Source: Thermoproteota archaeon
GTDB taxonomy: Archaea; Korarchaeota; Korarchaeia; Korarchaeales; Korarchaeaceae
Length of the DNA stretch: 64,000 nt
Assembly (NCBI GenBank): GCA_027491915.1
Contig: JAOZGC010000003.1
Location: forward strand, 23,744-87,743
Direction of reading: 5' to 3'
The notes under the pieces were generated by a model that was given only the letters and a program-made list of their open reading frames with translations, ran no database searches and was not told where the DNA came from. The position numbers and the translations under genes were made by a program. Positions 32,963 to 41,579 of this stretch are shown piece after piece. Positions within the stretch are counted from its first letter, which is position 1; the number at the start of each line of letters is the position of its first letter.

Positions 32963-33763
32963 TCACCCCTCCATGAGGTCCTCCGCCAACCTCTCCGGAT
33001 CCGGGGTCGCCAGTCCGTACCTGCGCCTAAAGAACCTCGTGATGACCCTCAGGTCCCTCTCCAAGAGCTCTCGGGCCATCGGATGTGCCAACAGTACGGA
33101 TTGTGAGCAATCAATTATCCAAGGTAAGTCTTTCCAATACATTATGTTGTACTCAGATAGGTCCCCGTGAACCAGATTCGCGCCACGGACGATCCTTCCG
33201 ACGTCCTCCAGTATGAGCTCCATCGTGCGCCTGGGATCGGGCAGGTCGGTCACCTGCCTCAGGAGGGGCGCAGGGAACCCCCCCTCCCCTATGAACTCCA
33301 TCACCAGCACGTTTCCGGCCAGGCCAAGCGGCTCGGGAACCCGAGCGTCCGCCTCCCTCATTCTGCCCAGGTTCTGGAATTCTTTCCGCGCCCAGGCCAT
33401 CACCAACTTCGTCTTCCCGCGGGGCGGCCTGAATCGCGGGTCGCCGATCATGTAGTCCAGGTACCTGGAGAAGTCGGCCGTATCTATCCTGTACACCTTT
33501 ATTGCCACCTCCCCCCGGGCTCCCTCGCCGGACATGACCAGGGACTCCTTCCCGGCGCTCACCACCCAGTTGAAGTCCCTTATCACTCCGGCGTTGAACA
33601 GTCTGACCAGGGACCTCACGGTCCTCTGATCGAATATCAGGTGCCTTATCTTGTAGTAATCTCTGTCCTTTATCTTACCCCTCTCGGCCTCCCTGGCCGC
33701 CAATCTGTCCAGGCGCTCCTCTATCTCTTCGAACCTCTCCGACCCGGGCGGGTCAGGAGACAT
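32963..33763 (-). CDS. rio1: RIO1-type serine/threonine kinase
   Basis: Atypical kinase of small-subunit maturation. The ATP loop region is VVSAGKESLVMSG, the catalytic loop is LVHGDLSEYNIMYW and the metal-binding aspartate is in PWIIDCSQSVLLAHP. The usual DVSQ is DCSQ here. Length 266. Its end overlaps no downstream gene, but its start overlaps aIF1A by 11 bases. Together with aIF1A and the Dim2-like gene this is a ribosome-biogenesis/initiation operon. Confidence 0.94.
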   Translation of the reverse strand: MSPDPPGSERFEEIEERLDRLAAREAERGKIKDRDYYKIRHLIFDQRTVRSLVRLFNAGVIRDFNWVVSAGKESLVMSGEGARGEVAIKVYRIDTADFSRYLDYMIGDPRFRPPRGKTKLVMAWARKEFQNLGRMREADARVPEPLGLAGNVLVMEFIGEGGFPAPLLRQVTDLPDPRRTMELILEDVGRIVRGANLVHGDLSEYNIMYWKDLPWIIDCSQSVLLAHPMARELLERDLRVITRFFRRRYGLATPDPERLAEDLMEG

Positions 33764-34163
33764 CTCCCATCATCGCCCACTCCTCGTCCAAGTACCCCTT
33801 CTTGATGAGCCACTCCACCTGCTGTCTCCTGTACCTCACAACCACGTCGCCGCGGTCTCTCTGGAACGGCCAGATGGATACCAGTACTATGTCCCCCCTT
33901 CTTATCCAGTGTCTCTTCCCCCTGAGCTTCCCCCTGACCCTGACCACCCTGACCTGCCCGTCGGCGCACTCCACCCGGAATTTCCCCTTGCCCAGCGGAT
34001 CTAACACTCTGCCGAAGACCTCCAGCTCTGGATCGGCTGGCAGGAGGTCCTCCATCTCTGCGTCCAGGGAGGATTCAATGCCCTGATCACCCCTCTTCCC
34101 CTTGGGCACCTTCTTTCCACCTCCCCTCCTCTTCCTCCTCTTTCCCCCCCTCCTTCTAACCAA
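33753..34163 (-). CDS. eif1A: Translation initiation factor aIF1A
   Basis: S1-like OB-fold factor acting at the ribosomal A site. A long basic N-terminal tail (RRRGGKRRKRRGGGKK) precedes VFGRVLDPLGKGKFRVECAD and GKLRGKRHWIRRGDIVLVSI. The C-terminal part VVRYRRQQVEWLIKKGYLDE is standard. 136 residues. It overlaps rio1. Confidence 0.94.
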   Translation of the reverse strand: MVRRRGGKRRKRRGGGKKVPKGKRGDQGIESSLDAEMEDLLPADPELEVFGRVLDPLGKGKFRVECADGQVRVVRVRGKLRGKRHWIRRGDIVLVSIWPFQRDRGDVVVRYRRQQVEWLIKKGYLDEEWAMMGDVS

Positions 34164-34190
34164 ACTTTAACACAACTCCCCCCATTCACA

Positions 34191-34613
34191 TTAGATCTTT
34201 GGAACCGGGCTCGTCGCGCCGCAGGCCTCGCACTTGAGGGCCCACCCCCTCCTCACCTTTACTATCCTGGTGTCCGGCCTGCCGCAAACCGGGCAAAGGA
34301 CGTACCTCTCTATGAACTTCCTCAGCCTGGCCTCGACCAGCTGGGGATCTATCCTCCTGCTGAGTATGAGCTTCTTACTCTCTTCGGTTATGAAGTAGGG
34401 GCTGCCGAGCTCCTTGGACAGGAACCTGGCCAACAGGTGGGGATCCCTGTTCAGGCCGCTGGCTATCTCCCTGAAATTCGATATGTGCGTCTGCCTCCCT
34501 ATGATGACTATGATCGGTCTAGGGGGCCGGAACCTCTCGCCGCTGGCGACGACCGGTGGTGCCTCCTTCCTGGCCGCCGCCAGCATCTCAAGGTACTCCT
34601 CCTCGGAAGCCAA
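34191..34613 (-). CDS. eif2B: Translation initiation factor aIF2 subunit beta
   Basis: Part of the aIF2 complex that delivers initiator tRNA. The core has IIGRQTHISNFREIASGLN, LSKELGSPYFITEESKKLIL and LRKFIERYVLCPVCGRPDT, and a C-terminal zinc ribbon finishes with CEACG. The 140 residues fit the archaeal form. Gene symbol usage varies. It lies between aIF1A and an OB-fold gene. Confidence 0.94.
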   Translation of the reverse strand: MASEEEYLEMLAAARKEAPPVVASGERFRPPRPIIVIIGRQTHISNFREIASGLNRDPHLLARFLSKELGSPYFITEESKKLILSRRIDPQLVEARLRKFIERYVLCPVCGRPDTRIVKVRRGWALKCEACGATSPVPKI

Positions 34614-34618
34614 TCAAT

Positions 34619-35266
34619 TTACACCTCCGACCCGCCCGTATCACCCAGCGCGTACCTCCCCTCCTCATCCACGTATATTAATCCTTCCGAGAGCATCTCG
34701 TTTAGCGCCGTCAGCACGTCGTCCGGATCCCCGCCCATCCTGGCCAGGATCTCCTCCTCCCTCATGGGACCTTCCTCCCTGAGTAGCGATAGGATCCTGT
34801 CCTCCACACCCCCGCCCGGCAGGGCGGCCGCCCTCCTGAACCATGATCTCAGTATCTCCAGTTCCCTGAGCAATATGACGTTTGGATCCTCCACTCGAAT
34901 GACTATCATCGGCTGGACGTACTTCTCCCCCCTCCACTCTCGGGGCTTCCCCACGACGTCCACCACGGTCCCCCTGGGGAGGGGCGACCTGGTGTCCCCG
35001 TCCACCAGCAGCTGGACTCCCTCCTCCCAGGCCCTGAGGGATATGGGCCCGGTCCCGTCGTCCACCGACAGCCTGGCGTGGCCGCCATCCTCGGCCAGGT
35101 ACCCGTCTATCACGACCCCCATTATCCTGACCTTGGCCACGCTCCTCCCCGACGCCAGCCTGAAGTACCTGTAACCTCCGGCCGTCAGCTCCTCGAACTC
35201 CCCCCCCAATATATCCCCAATCAGGACCTTGACGGCCGGCTGGTACCTCAGCCACCCGAACGACAC
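34619..35266 (-). CDS. RPA32-like OB-fold plus winged-helix protein
   Basis: A 215-residue protein: an OB fold at residues 10-130 (VAKVRIMGVVIDGYLAEDGG, ARLSVDDGTGPISLRAWEEG, RGTVVDVVGKPREWRGEKYV) followed by a winged helix (VEDRILSLLREEGPMREEEI). This order is that of RPA32/Stn1-type single-stranded-DNA binding proteins. It starts four bases before aIF2-beta. A role in replication or repair is inferred. Confidence 0.78.
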   Translation of the reverse strand: MSFGWLRYQPAVKVLIGDILGGEFEELTAGGYRYFRLASGRSVAKVRIMGVVIDGYLAEDGGHARLSVDDGTGPISLRAWEEGVQLLVDGDTRSPLPRGTVVDVVGKPREWRGEKYVQPMIVIRVEDPNVILLRELEILRSWFRRAAALPGGGVEDRILSLLREEGPMREEEILARMGGDPDDVLTALNEMLSEGLIYVDEEGRYALGDTGGSEV

Positions 35267-35285
35267 GGCGCCCCACCCCTCGGCA

Positions 35286-35295
35286 GATTTATAAT
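35286..35295 (+). promoter_or_regulatory. TATA box of tRNA-Ile(UAU)
   Basis: ATTTATAATT is centred near 35291, about 25 bases before the mature tRNA 5' end at 35316, as expected for a transcript starting at or near the tRNA. Confidence 0.6.
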
Positions 35296-35315
35296 TTGGT
35301 GCGGCCCCAGGGTCC

Positions 35316-35419
35316 GGGCCCGTGGCTCAGCCTGGAAGAGCGCCCGCCTTATATGGCGGCTCCCGCCACAAAGCCAGAGGAGAAGCGGGAGGTCCCGGGT
35401 TCAAACCCCGGCGGGCCCA
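35316..35419 (+). tRNA. tRNA-Ile (TAT) with 30-base intron
   Basis: The acceptor is GGGCCCG/CGGGCCC with discriminator A; the D-arm is GCTC/GAGC. The anticodon stem CCCGC (35343-35347) pairs with GCGGG (35385-35389). The loop reads C-T-T-A-T-A, giving anticodon UAU. A 30-base intron (about 35354-35383) follows position 37 and can itself fold (GGCGG/CCGCC). Most archaea read AUA with a CAU tRNA modified to agmatidine; an unmodified-type UAU tRNA is rare. Confidence 0.88.
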
Positions 35420-35448
35420 CTCCCCCCCGCGGGAGAGGTGGGAACCTC

Positions 35449-36528
35449 TTGAGGCTCTGGATAGACGTCGTCAACGCGCCTCACGTCAGACTCTTCGCGA
35501 GGATCGTTGGGATTCTGGGGGAGGCCGTCGAGGACCTCTTGACAACAACGAGATCGTACGGATATCTGGAGGAGATGGCCGCGGAGATGTTGAGCTTCCC
35601 GGGCTCGGCCCCGATTTCGGTGGGTCAGAGGGCCGGAGGCCGGCTGGAGAAGCTCATGGCTCACCTGGACAGGGTGAGGACCCTGGCCGAGATCGTTCAC
35701 AGGTGGCGGCCGACCGTGGCGGCCGCCAAGGCCTCACCCGAGCTCTCCAGGGTGGCCTTCGGCCTCGGGATCCCGGCGGTGATAATCAACGACAACGACA
35801 AAAGCTATCACGTCAGCAAACTCACCTTCCCCCTGGCCTCGGCCGTCGTCGTTCCAGAGGCCTTCGGCCGGGAGAGGGCGATCGAGTTGGGGGCAGACCC
35901 AGATGCCGTCGTCACCTTCCGCGGGGTCTGCGAGGTGGCCCACGTGTTGGACTACTTGGAGGGAAGGAGGTGGGGCGACCCGCTCGGCGACCTCGGACTG
36001 GAGCCAGGCGGCTACGTGGTGGTCAGGCCGGAGCCCAAGATGGTCGCCTACGGGTCGTGGAAAGGAGAATCTTCCTCCCTCACGCTGATCAGGTCGATCC
36101 GTCGCGGGATCGGAGATCTCAAGTTGGTCGTCTTCCCCAGAGATCAAGATGAGGCCAAGGCCATGTCGGCGGAGGGCGCAATCGTTCCAGGCGGAGCAGT
36201 CGACGCCCTTCAGATCTTAGCGAACTCTACCGCCTTCATCGGGGCGGGCGGGACCATGACCAGGGAGGCCGCCCTGCTCGGGGTCAGAACCGTGTCCCTA
36301 TATCCGGGAGAGGACCTCGCCGTAGACAGAGAGCTGGAGGAGGCTGGGCTCATTAGGAGACTCCGGGACGTCGCCGCGCTCGGGGAGAAAATCGAAGAGG
36401 TTCTGGAGTCACCTCCCCCCCGCTCGGAGGCCGACCTCTATCTCAGGAGGGTAGATGATCCCGCCAAGGTCATGGCGAACGTTGTCAGGGAGATCTCGCG
36501 GCCTTCAATCTCACGGCGATCCTCTTGA
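35449..36528 (+). CDS. DUF354-family glycosyltransferase-like protein
   Basis: GT-B-like protein (359 residues). It opens LRLWIDVVNAPHVRLFARIV and contains HRWRPTVAAAKASPELSRVA, PAVIINDNDKSY and the donor-site-like FIGAGGTMTREAALLGVRTV. These match the archaeal DUF354 family, related to WecB/MurG-type enzymes and often near glycan genes. TTG 35449 has GGGAGAGGTGGGA just upstream. Neighbouring GPT-type transferases support a glycan role. Its last 44 bases overlap a convergent small membrane gene. Confidence 0.82.
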   Translation: MRLWIDVVNAPHVRLFARIVGILGEAVEDLLTTTRSYGYLEEMAAEMLSFPGSAPISVGQRAGGRLEKLMAHLDRVRTLAEIVHRWRPTVAAAKASPELSRVAFGLGIPAVIINDNDKSYHVSKLTFPLASAVVVPEAFGRERAIELGADPDAVVTFRGVCEVAHVLDYLEGRRWGDPLGDLGLEPGGYVVVRPEPKMVAYGSWKGESSSLTLIRSIRRGIGDLKLVVFPRDQDEAKAMSAEGAIVPGGAVDALQILANSTAFIGAGGTMTREAALLGVRTVSLYPGEDLAVDRELEEAGLIRRLRDVAALGEKIEEVLESPPPRSEADLYLRRVDDPAKVMANVVREISRPSISRRSS

Positions 36529-36730
36529 CGGCCTCAAACCAGAGAACTAGGAGGCCGATTAAAACGACGGTTCCCATAGATAGCTTCAGGACCTCCAGGG
36601 TTATCTCCCTCGGCCTGGTAGTCAGCCACGCGGTAAACTCGCCAGCCAGCCAGAATCCGAGCATCATGAGAAGCCAGCCGACGAGCACGGACGCGAGGGC
36701 CAGGGCGCTGCCCCTGTCCAAGCCGGTCAC
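36485..36730 (-). CDS. Small two-helix membrane protein
   Basis: 81 residues with two membrane helices: SALALASVLVGWLLMMLGFW and LSMGTVVLIGLLVLWFEAVK, and a basic C-terminus (KRIAVRLKAARSP). It starts within the end of the GPT-type gene (overlap of four bases) and so is likely co-translated with it. No family recognised. Confidence 0.6.
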   Translation of the reverse strand: MTGLDRGSALALASVLVGWLLMMLGFWLAGEFTAWLTTRPREITLEVLKLSMGTVVLIGLLVLWFEAVKRIAVRLKAARSP

Positions 36731-37725
36731 CTCGCTGGCGTCGGCGTGAGGACCAGCAGGGAGATCGTCCCGAGAGCGGAGGAGACGACGGTCAGGGCTA
36801 TTATCTCCGCGACTATCCTCCTCTCGGTCTTCGCCCTGTCAAGGGCTATCACCGGGATGAGGGTTATCGGCGCCCTGGGGTCTGGATTGGCCCTGATCCT
36901 GTCCCCCTCCTCAAGTACCGTCGCCTTGACCTCTATCTCCGTGCGGCTCTTCAGGCCCCGGATGCTGACTATGGTCATGTAACCGGAGACTATCATGGGG
37001 AGAGCCGATATCAGCAGGAGGGACTCCAGGCCGTCGAAGGTCGAGGCAGATCCCAGGGCGGCCCCCAGGGCGAAGGATCCCACGTTGCCGGAGAACACCT
37101 CTGCCGGGAACCTGTTGTGCCTGTAGTACGCCGCGCACGCCGCCGCCGACACGGCGGACAGCGCAGCCGTGGCCTCCATCCCCATCCAGGCGCCGACAGC
37201 CGCCATGGTGGCGGAGATCACCGCGGCCGATCCGACGAGCAGTCCGTTTAGGGCGTCTATCATGTTGGCGGAGTTCACGATCACCGAGATGAACGCCGGT
37301 ATGAGGGCTATCAGGGCCAGGTGCATCCTCGCCCTCCCTACCAGGGGGAGGAAGGGTCTAGGGGAGGCTATCCCGGGCGCCAGCAGCGGGAGGGCTATGA
37401 GCGCGGCGCCCAGGGCTTTTTGGAGTGCGTTCAGATCTACTAGATCGTCCACCGCCCCGATAACAGAGGCTACGCCCACGGCGGCCGAGAAGGCCAGCGC
37501 CCGCGGGGTCAGGCTCTGGTCGGCCCACCCGAGGATCGATGCGCCGATCATCATGCCGAGGGCGAGGGCGGCCCCGACCATCTCCGGCACCTCCGGTCTC
37601 CCCGACTTGTGCACGTCCACCCCGGTCACCCCGACCCTCCGGAGCCTGTCGGCCAGGTGCCTCGTGAGCAGTTCGGTTGCCACCGCGGCGGCGGCAGCGG
37701 CCGTCAGGACAGCCCAGATCTCCAC
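36727..37725 (-). CDS. Polyprenyl-phosphate sugar-1-phosphate transferase (GPT/MraY family)
   Basis: Multi-pass membrane enzyme (332 residues, about ten hydrophobic helices) that starts lipid-linked glycans. Family marks are GVDVHKSGRPEVPEMVG near the N-terminus, SVIGAVDDLVDL (DDx aspartates), VNSANMIDALNGLLVG and RFPAEVFSGNVGSFALG. The usual final GD is GN here. A second, divergent member follows at 37786; this one is closer to the general GPT type, and the pair suggests two lipid-linked sugars. Confidence 0.82.
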   Translation of the reverse strand: MEIWAVLTAAAAAAVATELLTRHLADRLRRVGVTGVDVHKSGRPEVPEMVGAALALGMMIGASILGWADQSLTPRALAFSAAVGVASVIGAVDDLVDLNALQKALGAALIALPLLAPGIASPRPFLPLVGRARMHLALIALIPAFISVIVNSANMIDALNGLLVGSAAVISATMAAVGAWMGMEATAALSAVSAAACAAYYRHNRFPAEVFSGNVGSFALGAALGSASTFDGLESLLLISALPMIVSGYMTIVSIRGLKSRTEIEVKATVLEEGDRIRANPDPRAPITLIPVIALDRAKTERRIVAEIIALTVVSSALGTISLLVLTPTPAR

Positions 37726-37785
37726 CTTGAGTCCGGTACCGGGTTCGCCGGACAGTTAAAAAAGGGGATCCACCGAGGGCCACGG

Positions 37786-38709
37786 ATGTCCCCGGAGGCG
37801 GTCGCCCCCCTGATAGCCGCGGCGCTATCCGCCCTGGGCATGGGGAGATGGATCTCCGCCGCGGAGAGGGCCGGATTAATTTCCCTCGACGTCCACAAGA
37901 AGAATCGCGTTGAATGCGTTAAGATAGGTGCTCTGCCCGCGGTAGCCGCCTCTTGGATGGGCATACTAATCTCCACCAGGATTGACCTCGCGGTGCTGTC
38001 CGCCGCCGCGGCGGCCGCGGCCATCGGCCTGATGGACGACGTGGCTTCCCTGAGGAACGCCGCCAAGGTGGTGCTGCCAATGATCTTCTTCCTCCCAATG
38101 AGATCTCCGTGGAGGGTCGTCCTCGGGGTCCGCGTGCCAGCCTGGCTCTCCTGGATGTGGGCCCCCCTGATCGGTTCCTACGTGGTCAACGGGGTCAACA
38201 TATACGCCGGATTCAACGGACTAGAGTCGGGATCCGTTCTGATCATGTCCACCGTGATGGCGGCCCACGCCGCCGCGGCGGGCGACCAGGCGGCCGCCGC
38301 CGGCTTTCTCTCCCTGGCAGCCGCTTACGCCGCCTTCCTCCCGCTCAATTGGTACCCGGCCAGGGCCTTCCCGGGGAACGTGTCCACCTTCTTCTCCGGC
38401 GCGGCCCTGGCCGCCCTGGCCCTGAAGGAGGGGCTGGAGTGGCCACTGTTGGTGACGTCCATCCCCCTCCTGGTCGATTTCGTGCTCAAGGTGGGGACGT
38501 GGTCCAGGGCCAGGGGCAAGGGGCGGTCGAGGCCCGGCCCCGACGGGAGACTGCTCCCTCCACCTCACCTGTCGGTCGCCAGCCTGATCCTCAGGGTGAA
38601 GCCCATGGGGGAGAGAGATCTGGTCTTGACGATGCTGACCCTCGTCGCCCTATCCGGGGCCTCGTCCTTCTTCCTCCCTCCTCTTATTCTCGTACATCCT
38701 CCAGCTTAG
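37786..38709 (+). CDS. ALG7/AglH-like GlcNAc-1-phosphate transferase
   Basis: 307-residue multi-pass membrane protein. SLDVHKKNRVECVKIGALPA, AIGLMDDVASLRNAAK, VVNGVNIYAGFNGLESGSVL and NWYPARAFPGNVSTFFSGAA follow the eukaryotic ALG7 (DPAGT1) pattern closely, including NxAGxNGLE. It would charge a dolichol-type lipid to begin N-glycosylation. ATG 37786; divergent from the other GPT gene. The last 60 bases overlap gcvPB antisense. As in its neighbour, N replaces D in the last motif. Confidence 0.82.
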   Translation: MSPEAVAPLIAAALSALGMGRWISAAERAGLISLDVHKKNRVECVKIGALPAVAASWMGILISTRIDLAVLSAAAAAAAIGLMDDVASLRNAAKVVLPMIFFLPMRSPWRVVLGVRVPAWLSWMWAPLIGSYVVNGVNIYAGFNGLESGSVLIMSTVMAAHAAAAGDQAAAAGFLSLAAAYAAFLPLNWYPARAFPGNVSTFFSGAALAALALKEGLEWPLLVTSIPLLVDFVLKVGTWSRARGKGRSRPGPDGRLLPPPHLSVASLILRVKPMGERDLVLTMLTLVALSGASSFFLPPLILVHPPA

Positions 38710-40206
38710 GATGGGCCTCTTAGTGGCCAGGGCCTCATCCAACCTACCTATGGCGGTCCTGCTCGGAGCCGACTTGACGGACTCCGGGTTCTCCGCGGCC
38801 TCCTCAAGTATCTCCTCCATGGCCCTGACGTAGTCTTCTATCTCGTCCAGTCCATCCGACTCGGTCGGCTCCATCATGAAAGCCTCCCTCACGATCGGCG
38901 GGAAGTAGATGGTCGGCGGGTGCACGCCGTAGTCCATCAGCCTCTTGGCCACATCCAGCGCCCTCACCCCCGTCTCCCTCTTCAGAGGTTCCAGACTCAG
39001 CACGAACTCGTGCTTGCACGGCTCGCCCCGACCGTATGGGACCTCCACCCCAGGCAAACCCTCCAGCCTACTCTTGGCGTAGTTGGCGTTTAGCACGGCC
39101 ACCCCAGACACAGTTCTCAACCCCTCGGATCCAAGCATCTTCAGATAGGCCCACGCCTTGACGAGGACGGCGAAGTTCCCGTAGAACGACCTTATCCGTC
39201 CGACCGTCTTCGGAACCGAGTAGTCCAGCACGTAGCGATCACCCTCCCTCCTGACCACCGGCACGGGGAGGTAGTCCTGGAGTCCCTCCCTCACGCCTAC
39301 GGCGCCGGCCCCCGGACCGCCGGTGCCGTGAGGGGTTGAGAAGGTCTTGTGGAGGTTGAGGTGGGCGACGTCGACCCCCATGGAGGACAGCAGCACCCTG
39401 CCGAGTATGGCGTTCAGGTTGGCCCCGTCGTAGTACAGGAGCCCTCCGGCCGAGTGGACGACCTCGGCCACCTCCAGTATGCCATCCTCGAACAGCCCCA
39501 GCGTGTTGGGATTCGTGGTCATGAGTCCAGCCGTCCTCTCCCCCGCGGCAGCCCTGAGGGCGCCGAGGTCTATCCGGCCCCGACCGTCCGCCGGTATCTT
39601 GACGACCTTGAACCCGGCCATCGCGGCGCTCGCGAAGTTGGACCCGTGGGCAGACACCGGTATGAGCATCTCGTCTCTCCTCCCCTCTCCCAACTCCTCC
39701 AGGTGCCTCCTGATTATCAGGGCCCCGAGGAATTCCCCGTGGGCGCCGGCCGCAGGCTGGAGCGAGAAGTGCGGGAGACCCGTGATCTCGGCCAGCATCT
39801 CCGACAGCTCGAACATGATCTTGAGGGCCCCCTGAACCGTCGACTCGGGTTGATACGGGTGGATCCGGCTTACCTGGGGTAGAGAGGCTATCTTCTCTGA
39901 GATCTTTGGATTGTACTTCATGGTGCACGATCCCAGCCAGTAGGGCCCGCTCTCCACCCCATAATTCATTTGGGAGAGCCTGACGAAGTGCCTCGCAACC
40001 CTCGGCTCGGTCAGCGAGGGGAGGCCCACCTCGTCCCTCCTCAGGTCCGGGGGGATCAGCTGCCACGGATCGGACACCCCGAGGTAATCCAAGATCCCCT
40101 CCTCTATCCTAAACTTGTAACTCCCCCCTCCTCCCTTCATCTCGAACACCAGCGGCTCGAGGAAGTCCTCCCCCAAGCGCCACCTGGCCTGCCTGTAATC
40201 CCTCAA
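38650..40206 (-). CDS. gcvPB: Glycine dehydrogenase (decarboxylating) subunit 2
   Basis: PLP-dependent P-protein half of the glycine cleavage system. VAHLNLHKTFSTPHGTGGPG holds the PLP lysine; SCTMKYNPKISEKIASLP and HEFVLSLEPLK are conserved. The 518-residue length fits. Its start overlaps the gcvPA stop in an ATGA junction, so the two halves are coupled. The H protein is at 46790; no T protein (gcvT) is in the window. Confidence 0.94.
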   Translation of the reverse strand: MRDYRQARWRLGEDFLEPLVFEMKGGGGSYKFRIEEGILDYLGVSDPWQLIPPDLRRDEVGLPSLTEPRVARHFVRLSQMNYGVESGPYWLGSCTMKYNPKISEKIASLPQVSRIHPYQPESTVQGALKIMFELSEMLAEITGLPHFSLQPAAGAHGEFLGALIIRRHLEELGEGRRDEMLIPVSAHGSNFASAAMAGFKVVKIPADGRGRIDLGALRAAAGERTAGLMTTNPNTLGLFEDGILEVAEVVHSAGGLLYYDGANLNAILGRVLLSSMGVDVAHLNLHKTFSTPHGTGGPGAGAVGVREGLQDYLPVPVVRREGDRYVLDYSVPKTVGRIRSFYGNFAVLVKAWAYLKMLGSEGLRTVSGVAVLNANYAKSRLEGLPGVEVPYGRGEPCKHEFVLSLEPLKRETGVRALDVAKRLMDYGVHPPTIYFPPIVREAFMMEPTESDGLDEIEDYVRAMEEILEEAAENPESVKSAPSRTAIGRLDEALATKRPILSWRMYENKRREEEGRGPG

Positions 40207-41579
40207 GGTCTCACCCCCTCACCGAGGGCGTCCGCGAACGAGTCCATGTCTTCCTTGGTGAGCCTCTCCGTAACCGCCGTCAGGGCGCAGTCGTACAGCT
40301 CCCCGTACCACCGGCCAATCGGCAGCGGCCCGAGGAACCCAGATCTTGCCATTCTCTCCGGGATCTCGGACCAGTCAATCCCCTCCGCGCGCACTAGAAA
40401 CTCCTTGAAGTGGAATCCGCTGAAGACCGGCGCCTCCAGTCCGGCGATCTCGGAGATCCTCCTCATCAGGTAGGCCGAACTCGCCACCAGCTTCAGGCCC
40501 AGGCTCCTTATCCCCTCCTCCCCGAGCAGGGTCAGGTACACGGCGGCCCTTATCGCCAGGAGGGACTCGTTGCTGGTTATGTTGGACGTGGCCCTCTCCT
40601 GCCTTATGTGCTGCTCCCTAGTCTGGAGGGCCATCGTGAATCCCCTGAGACCGTCGGCCGACACGGTCATCCCTATCAGCCTCCCAGGCATCTGCCTCAC
40701 CAACCTCATCTCTCCCCTGACCGCCATTATCCCGAGGCTGGGGCCGCCGAAGCTCATCGGGCTCCCTAGGTGCTGCCCCTCCCCCACAACCACGTCGGCC
40801 CCCTGCTCGCCCGGTGGCCTCATCACTCCCAACGCCAGGGGGTCGACGCCGACCGCGGCCAGCGCGCCCCTGGAGTGGGCCAGGTCGGCCGCGGCCTCGA
40901 CGGAGTCCTCCACCACCCCGAAGAAGTTGGGGCTTTCCAGGTAGATCATGGCGGCGTCGTCGGCCGACCCCTCCAAGGCTTCGAGGTCCACGGTGCCCTC
41001 CTCTCCCAGGTAAGGCACTTCCACCACGTCCACCCCCAGCGGCCGCAGGTAAGTCCGGAGGACCTCCCTCCTCTCCGGGTGCGCCGACCTCGGGATCACC
41101 ACCTTCCTCCTCCGGGTCACCCTGATGGCCAGCCGCGCCGCCTCCGCCAGCGCCGTGGACCAGTCGTAGAGGGACGCGCTGGCCACGTCCATCCCGGTCA
41201 GCTCGCATATCAGGGACTGATACTCGAATATTGCCTGGAGGGCGCCCTGGGAGGTCTCAGCTTGGTAGGGGGTGTAGGCGGTGAGGAACTCCTGCCTGGA
41301 AGCTATGAAGTCCACCAGCGGGGGCACGAAGTGATCCCAGATCCCCCCTCCGAGGAAGCACCTGGCGTCTTCCGCCGTCAGGTTCAACCTCAAGATCTCG
41401 CGGGCCTCTCTCTCAAGTTCTTCCTCTTCGATCCCCTCTCCTATGTTGGGTGGCTCTCTCAAGACTATCTCACGCGGGACGTCCGAGAAGAGATCCGATA
41501 TTGAGGACAAGCCCATTTTACTCAACATAATTTTAACGGTATTCTCGTCGGAGTTGGGAACGATCCGGTGGGCCCTCAT
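40203..41579 (-). CDS. gcvPA: Glycine dehydrogenase (decarboxylating) subunit 1
   Basis: The N-terminal P-protein half. FLGGGIWDHFVPPLVDFIAS, LTAYTPYQAETSQGALQAIF and EGQHLGSPMSFGGPSLGIMA are diagnostic. ATG 41579 gives 458 residues. A TATA-like TTATAG (minus strand, about 41611) would start the message near the ATG, so a longer in-frame reading from 41780 is unlikely. Confidence 0.93.
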   Translation of the reverse strand: MRAHRIVPNSDENTVKIMLSKMGLSSISDLFSDVPREIVLREPPNIGEGIEEEELEREAREILRLNLTAEDARCFLGGGIWDHFVPPLVDFIASRQEFLTAYTPYQAETSQGALQAIFEYQSLICELTGMDVASASLYDWSTALAEAARLAIRVTRRRKVVIPRSAHPERREVLRTYLRPLGVDVVEVPYLGEEGTVDLEALEGSADDAAMIYLESPNFFGVVEDSVEAAADLAHSRGALAAVGVDPLALGVMRPPGEQGADVVVGEGQHLGSPMSFGGPSLGIMAVRGEMRLVRQMPGRLIGMTVSADGLRGFTMALQTREQHIRQERATSNITSNESLLAIRAAVYLTLLGEEGIRSLGLKLVASSAYLMRRISEIAGLEAPVFSGFHFKEFLVRAEGIDWSEIPERMARSGFLGPLPIGRWYGELYDCALTAVTERLTKEDMDSFADALGEGVRP

